Shown here piece after piece: positions 62,835-64,000 of a DNA stretch of 64,000 nucleotides. A program made the translations under genes and the position numbers. The notes beneath the pieces were generated by a model. The model was not told the DNA's origin. It made no database searches and saw only the letters and a program-made list of their open reading frames with translations. The DNA comes from Sphingobium sp. (GTDB taxonomy: Bacteria > Pseudomonadota > Alphaproteobacteria > Sphingomonadales > Sphingomonadaceae): positions 1 through 64,000 of the forward strand of contig JAGNYO010000002.1 in NCBI GenBank assembly GCA_017984895.1, read 5' to 3'. Within the stretch, counting starts at the first letter, position 1; each line of letters opens with the position of its first letter.

Positions 62835-63167
62835 TCAGGCACCAGCCCGATAATATGCCCATGCCGCCCAAATCCAGGCGGCGATAAGCAACGATCCGCC
62901 AATCGGCGTGATTGCCCCCAGCCAGCGCGGCGCGCCCAGAGCCATCAGATAGAGCGTGCCCGCAAATATCGCGGCACCTGCCAGCATCATCGCTGCTTGC
63001 CCGCGCAGGGATTGCATCAGAACCAGTGCAGCTACAGCGTGAACAAGCTGATAGATACCTCCTGTCCTCAACCACTCCGCCGCTTGGGGCGACGCCGCTC
63101 CATGCGCTCCAAATGCGCCTGCCGCGATACCGAGCGCGGCGCTCAACGCCGCCATAATCCCGATCAT
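62835..63167 (-). CDS. DUF423 small membrane protein (YgdD-like)
   Basis: A 110-residue inner-membrane protein with four predicted helices: MIGIMAALSAALGIAAGAFGAHGA, LVHAVAALVLMQSL, AAMMLAGAAIFAGTLYLMAL and AITPIGGSLLIAAWIWAAWAYY. The AFGAHG and Y-Q-L-x-H-A signature is that of DUF423/YgdD; function unknown. Its ATG overlaps the stop of the preceding scaffold protein gene (ATGA). Confidence 0.92.
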   Translation of the reverse strand: MIGIMAALSAALGIAAGAFGAHGAASPQAAEWLRTGGIYQLVHAVAALVLMQSLRGQAAMMLAGAAIFAGTLYLMALGAPRWLGAITPIGGSLLIAAWIWAAWAYYRAGA

Positions 63168-63616
63168 GCCACTGCTCCATTCCTGAGAATGAGCGCCTGT
63201 TCCGCCGCATCGCGCACCGTCTCGAAGGCGAGCAATATGGACGGGTGGCGCGCGGGATAGGCTCTGGCGGCTACGAACACATCAATACCGGGCCAGAAAT
63301 CCGCCGCCTGCTCACTGCCCATATCCACCAGATAGGCCCGTAATGCGTCCGCCGCGACACGCATCTCGCCTGCGGTGCGCCCGCACGCATGGGCACAAAC
63401 CAGCGCCGCCGACGCCTGCCCCAAGGCGCAGGCCCGCGCCTCCAGTCCAAGCGCGTCTATGCGCCCTGCTTGGTCGAGCACCACATCGGCGATAACCCGG
63501 CTGCCGCAGGTCGGGGAACGGCGATCAGCGCTGGCGTCCGTATGGGCAAGACGCCCCTGCCCCGCCAGCGATGTAGCCAGCCGCAATATTTCTTTGCTGT
63601 AGAGGTGAGACGACAT
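63164..63616 (-). CDS. NifU/IscU-like iron-sulfur scaffold family protein
   Basis: A 150-residue protein with the IscU/SufU-type N-terminal layout: YSKEILRLATSL, then SPTCGSRV, LEARACALGQASAALVCAHACGR and a helical C-terminus. Cysteines are in positions like those of the scaffold, so cluster binding is plausible, but the Asp and spacing of true IscU are not clear. In alphaproteobacteria this short form is usually annotated as an iron-sulfur cluster assembly scaffold. Coupled to DUF423 by ATGA. Confidence 0.78.
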   Translation of the reverse strand: MSSHLYSKEILRLATSLAGQGRLAHTDASADRRSPTCGSRVIADVVLDQAGRIDALGLEARACALGQASAALVCAHACGRTAGEMRVAADALRAYLVDMGSEQAADFWPGIDVFVAARAYPARHPSILLAFETVRDAAEQALILRNGAVA

Positions 63617-63658
63617 GAAGCAGACCCTATCCCATTTTCCGGCCAGATGAAACGGCCG

Positions 63659-64000
63659 TTAGCCCACTGCAGGCAGGGTGAGTCGCACCAGTAGACCGCC
63701 CATGTCCTCGCTCTCCAGCAGAGCGACCGAACCCTGATAGATTTCCGCGACATCGCGCACGATTGCCAGCCCGAGGCCGGTGCCCGGTTTGCCGGTATCG
63801 AGCCGCGCACCACGATCGAATATCCGCGCGCGCTCGGCTGCGGGGATACCAGGGCCATCATCCTCCACGTCAATCGAGACGTTGCGTCCATCCGGCGCGG
63901 GAATGACGGTAGCGAACACGCTGCCCCCGCCATATTTTGCCGCGTTCTCGATGAGGTTGCCAAGCAGCTCATCGAGATCCTGCCGCTCGACCAGAACCAC
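63659..64000 (-). CDS. Sensor histidine kinase, C-terminal ATPase part (N-terminus outside window)
   Basis: Only the last 113 residues of the reading frame are in the window; it enters from the right edge, where the apparent GTG is just an internal Val. The HATPase_c domain is complete: N box LIENAAKYG, G1 box VEDDGPGIP, F box IFDRG and G2 box GTGLGLAIV. The phosphoacceptor His, sensor domain and partner response regulator lie beyond 64000. The stimulus cannot be inferred. Confidence 0.92.
   Translation of the reverse strand: MVLVERQDLDELLGNLIENAAKYGGGSVFATVIPAPDGRNVSIDVEDDGPGIPAAERARIFDRGARLDTGKPGTGLGLAIVRDVAEIYQGSVALLESEDMGGLLVRLTLPAVG

Overview
The window looks like chromosomal DNA of a high-GC alphaproteobacterium, most likely a sphingomonad. 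The signs are a TonB-dependent receptor of the sphingomonad type, the xerD-accA and aroK-aroB neighbourhood, DUF2339/DUF3999 and DUF1178 genes of alphaproteobacterial type, twin Flp pilins, and a palindrome (GCGAAAAA...TTTTTCGC) of a kind common in alphaproteobacterial intergenic DNA. No rRNA, tRNA, insertion sequence or CRISPR array was seen. Coding density is very high: no gene-free stretch exceeds 300 bases (the longest is 50979-51219), and many genes overlap by 4 bases.

Region 1 (1-25692) is one secretion locus. A giant RTX protein gene reads leftwards from 17139 and leaves the window still open: 5713 codons with no stop, carrying about 60 tandem calcium-binding modules. Behind it lie an outer-membrane TolC-type channel, a PilZ (c-di-GMP receptor) protein, a MotA/TolQ-like channel protein with a long coiled-coil tail, a MotB/OmpA-like partner that keeps the proton-path aspartate, and a LapB-type ABC exporter with a degenerate C39 domain. 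The HlyD-type adaptor is divergent. All three type I secretion parts, a proton-driven stator pair, a c-di-GMP receptor and a giant substrate are therefore together. This recalls Salmonella SPI-4 (SiiA/SiiB with SiiC, SiiD, SiiF and SiiE), but with an RTX substrate and a PilZ gene fused into the unit. It is the most interesting system in the window.

Region 2 (25723-33742) holds a C4-dicarboxylate carrier, the DUF3999/DUF2339 membrane pair, two small envelope or stress proteins (DUF3597, DUF4142) and a PQQ-type sugar dehydrogenase-like lipoprotein that lacks the usual catalytic histidine.

Region 3 (33791-42494) is a run of plus-strand genes: an AraC regulator, a lipoprotein alpha/beta hydrolase, a TonB-dependent receptor coupled to an MFS transporter (apparently started at a CTG), and then a tightly overlapping trio of type III polyketide synthase, methyltransferase and flavoprotein. 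The trio has the layout of phenolic-lipid (alkylresorcinol/pyrone) operons.

Region 4 (42533-48967) is a valine-catabolism operon (mmsA, isobutyryl-CoA dehydrogenase, 3-hydroxyisobutyryl-CoA hydrolase, enoyl-CoA hydratase, mmsB) with a divergent LysR regulator. It ends at a strong hairpin facing a DUF839/PhoX-like protein with RTX repeats and a type I secretion C-terminus, a second likely type I substrate.

Region 5 (51220-64000) is mostly housekeeping: DUF1178, a Nit-type amidase, glutaredoxin, ComF, a BioC/NDUFAF5-like methyltransferase, a MutT-type Nudix enzyme, two Flp pilins, an M48 protease with a LysM-like tail, accA, xerD, a large unknown exported or anchored protein, aroK-aroB, DUF423, a NifU/IscU-like scaffold, and the C-terminal part of a sensor histidine kinase cut by the right edge.
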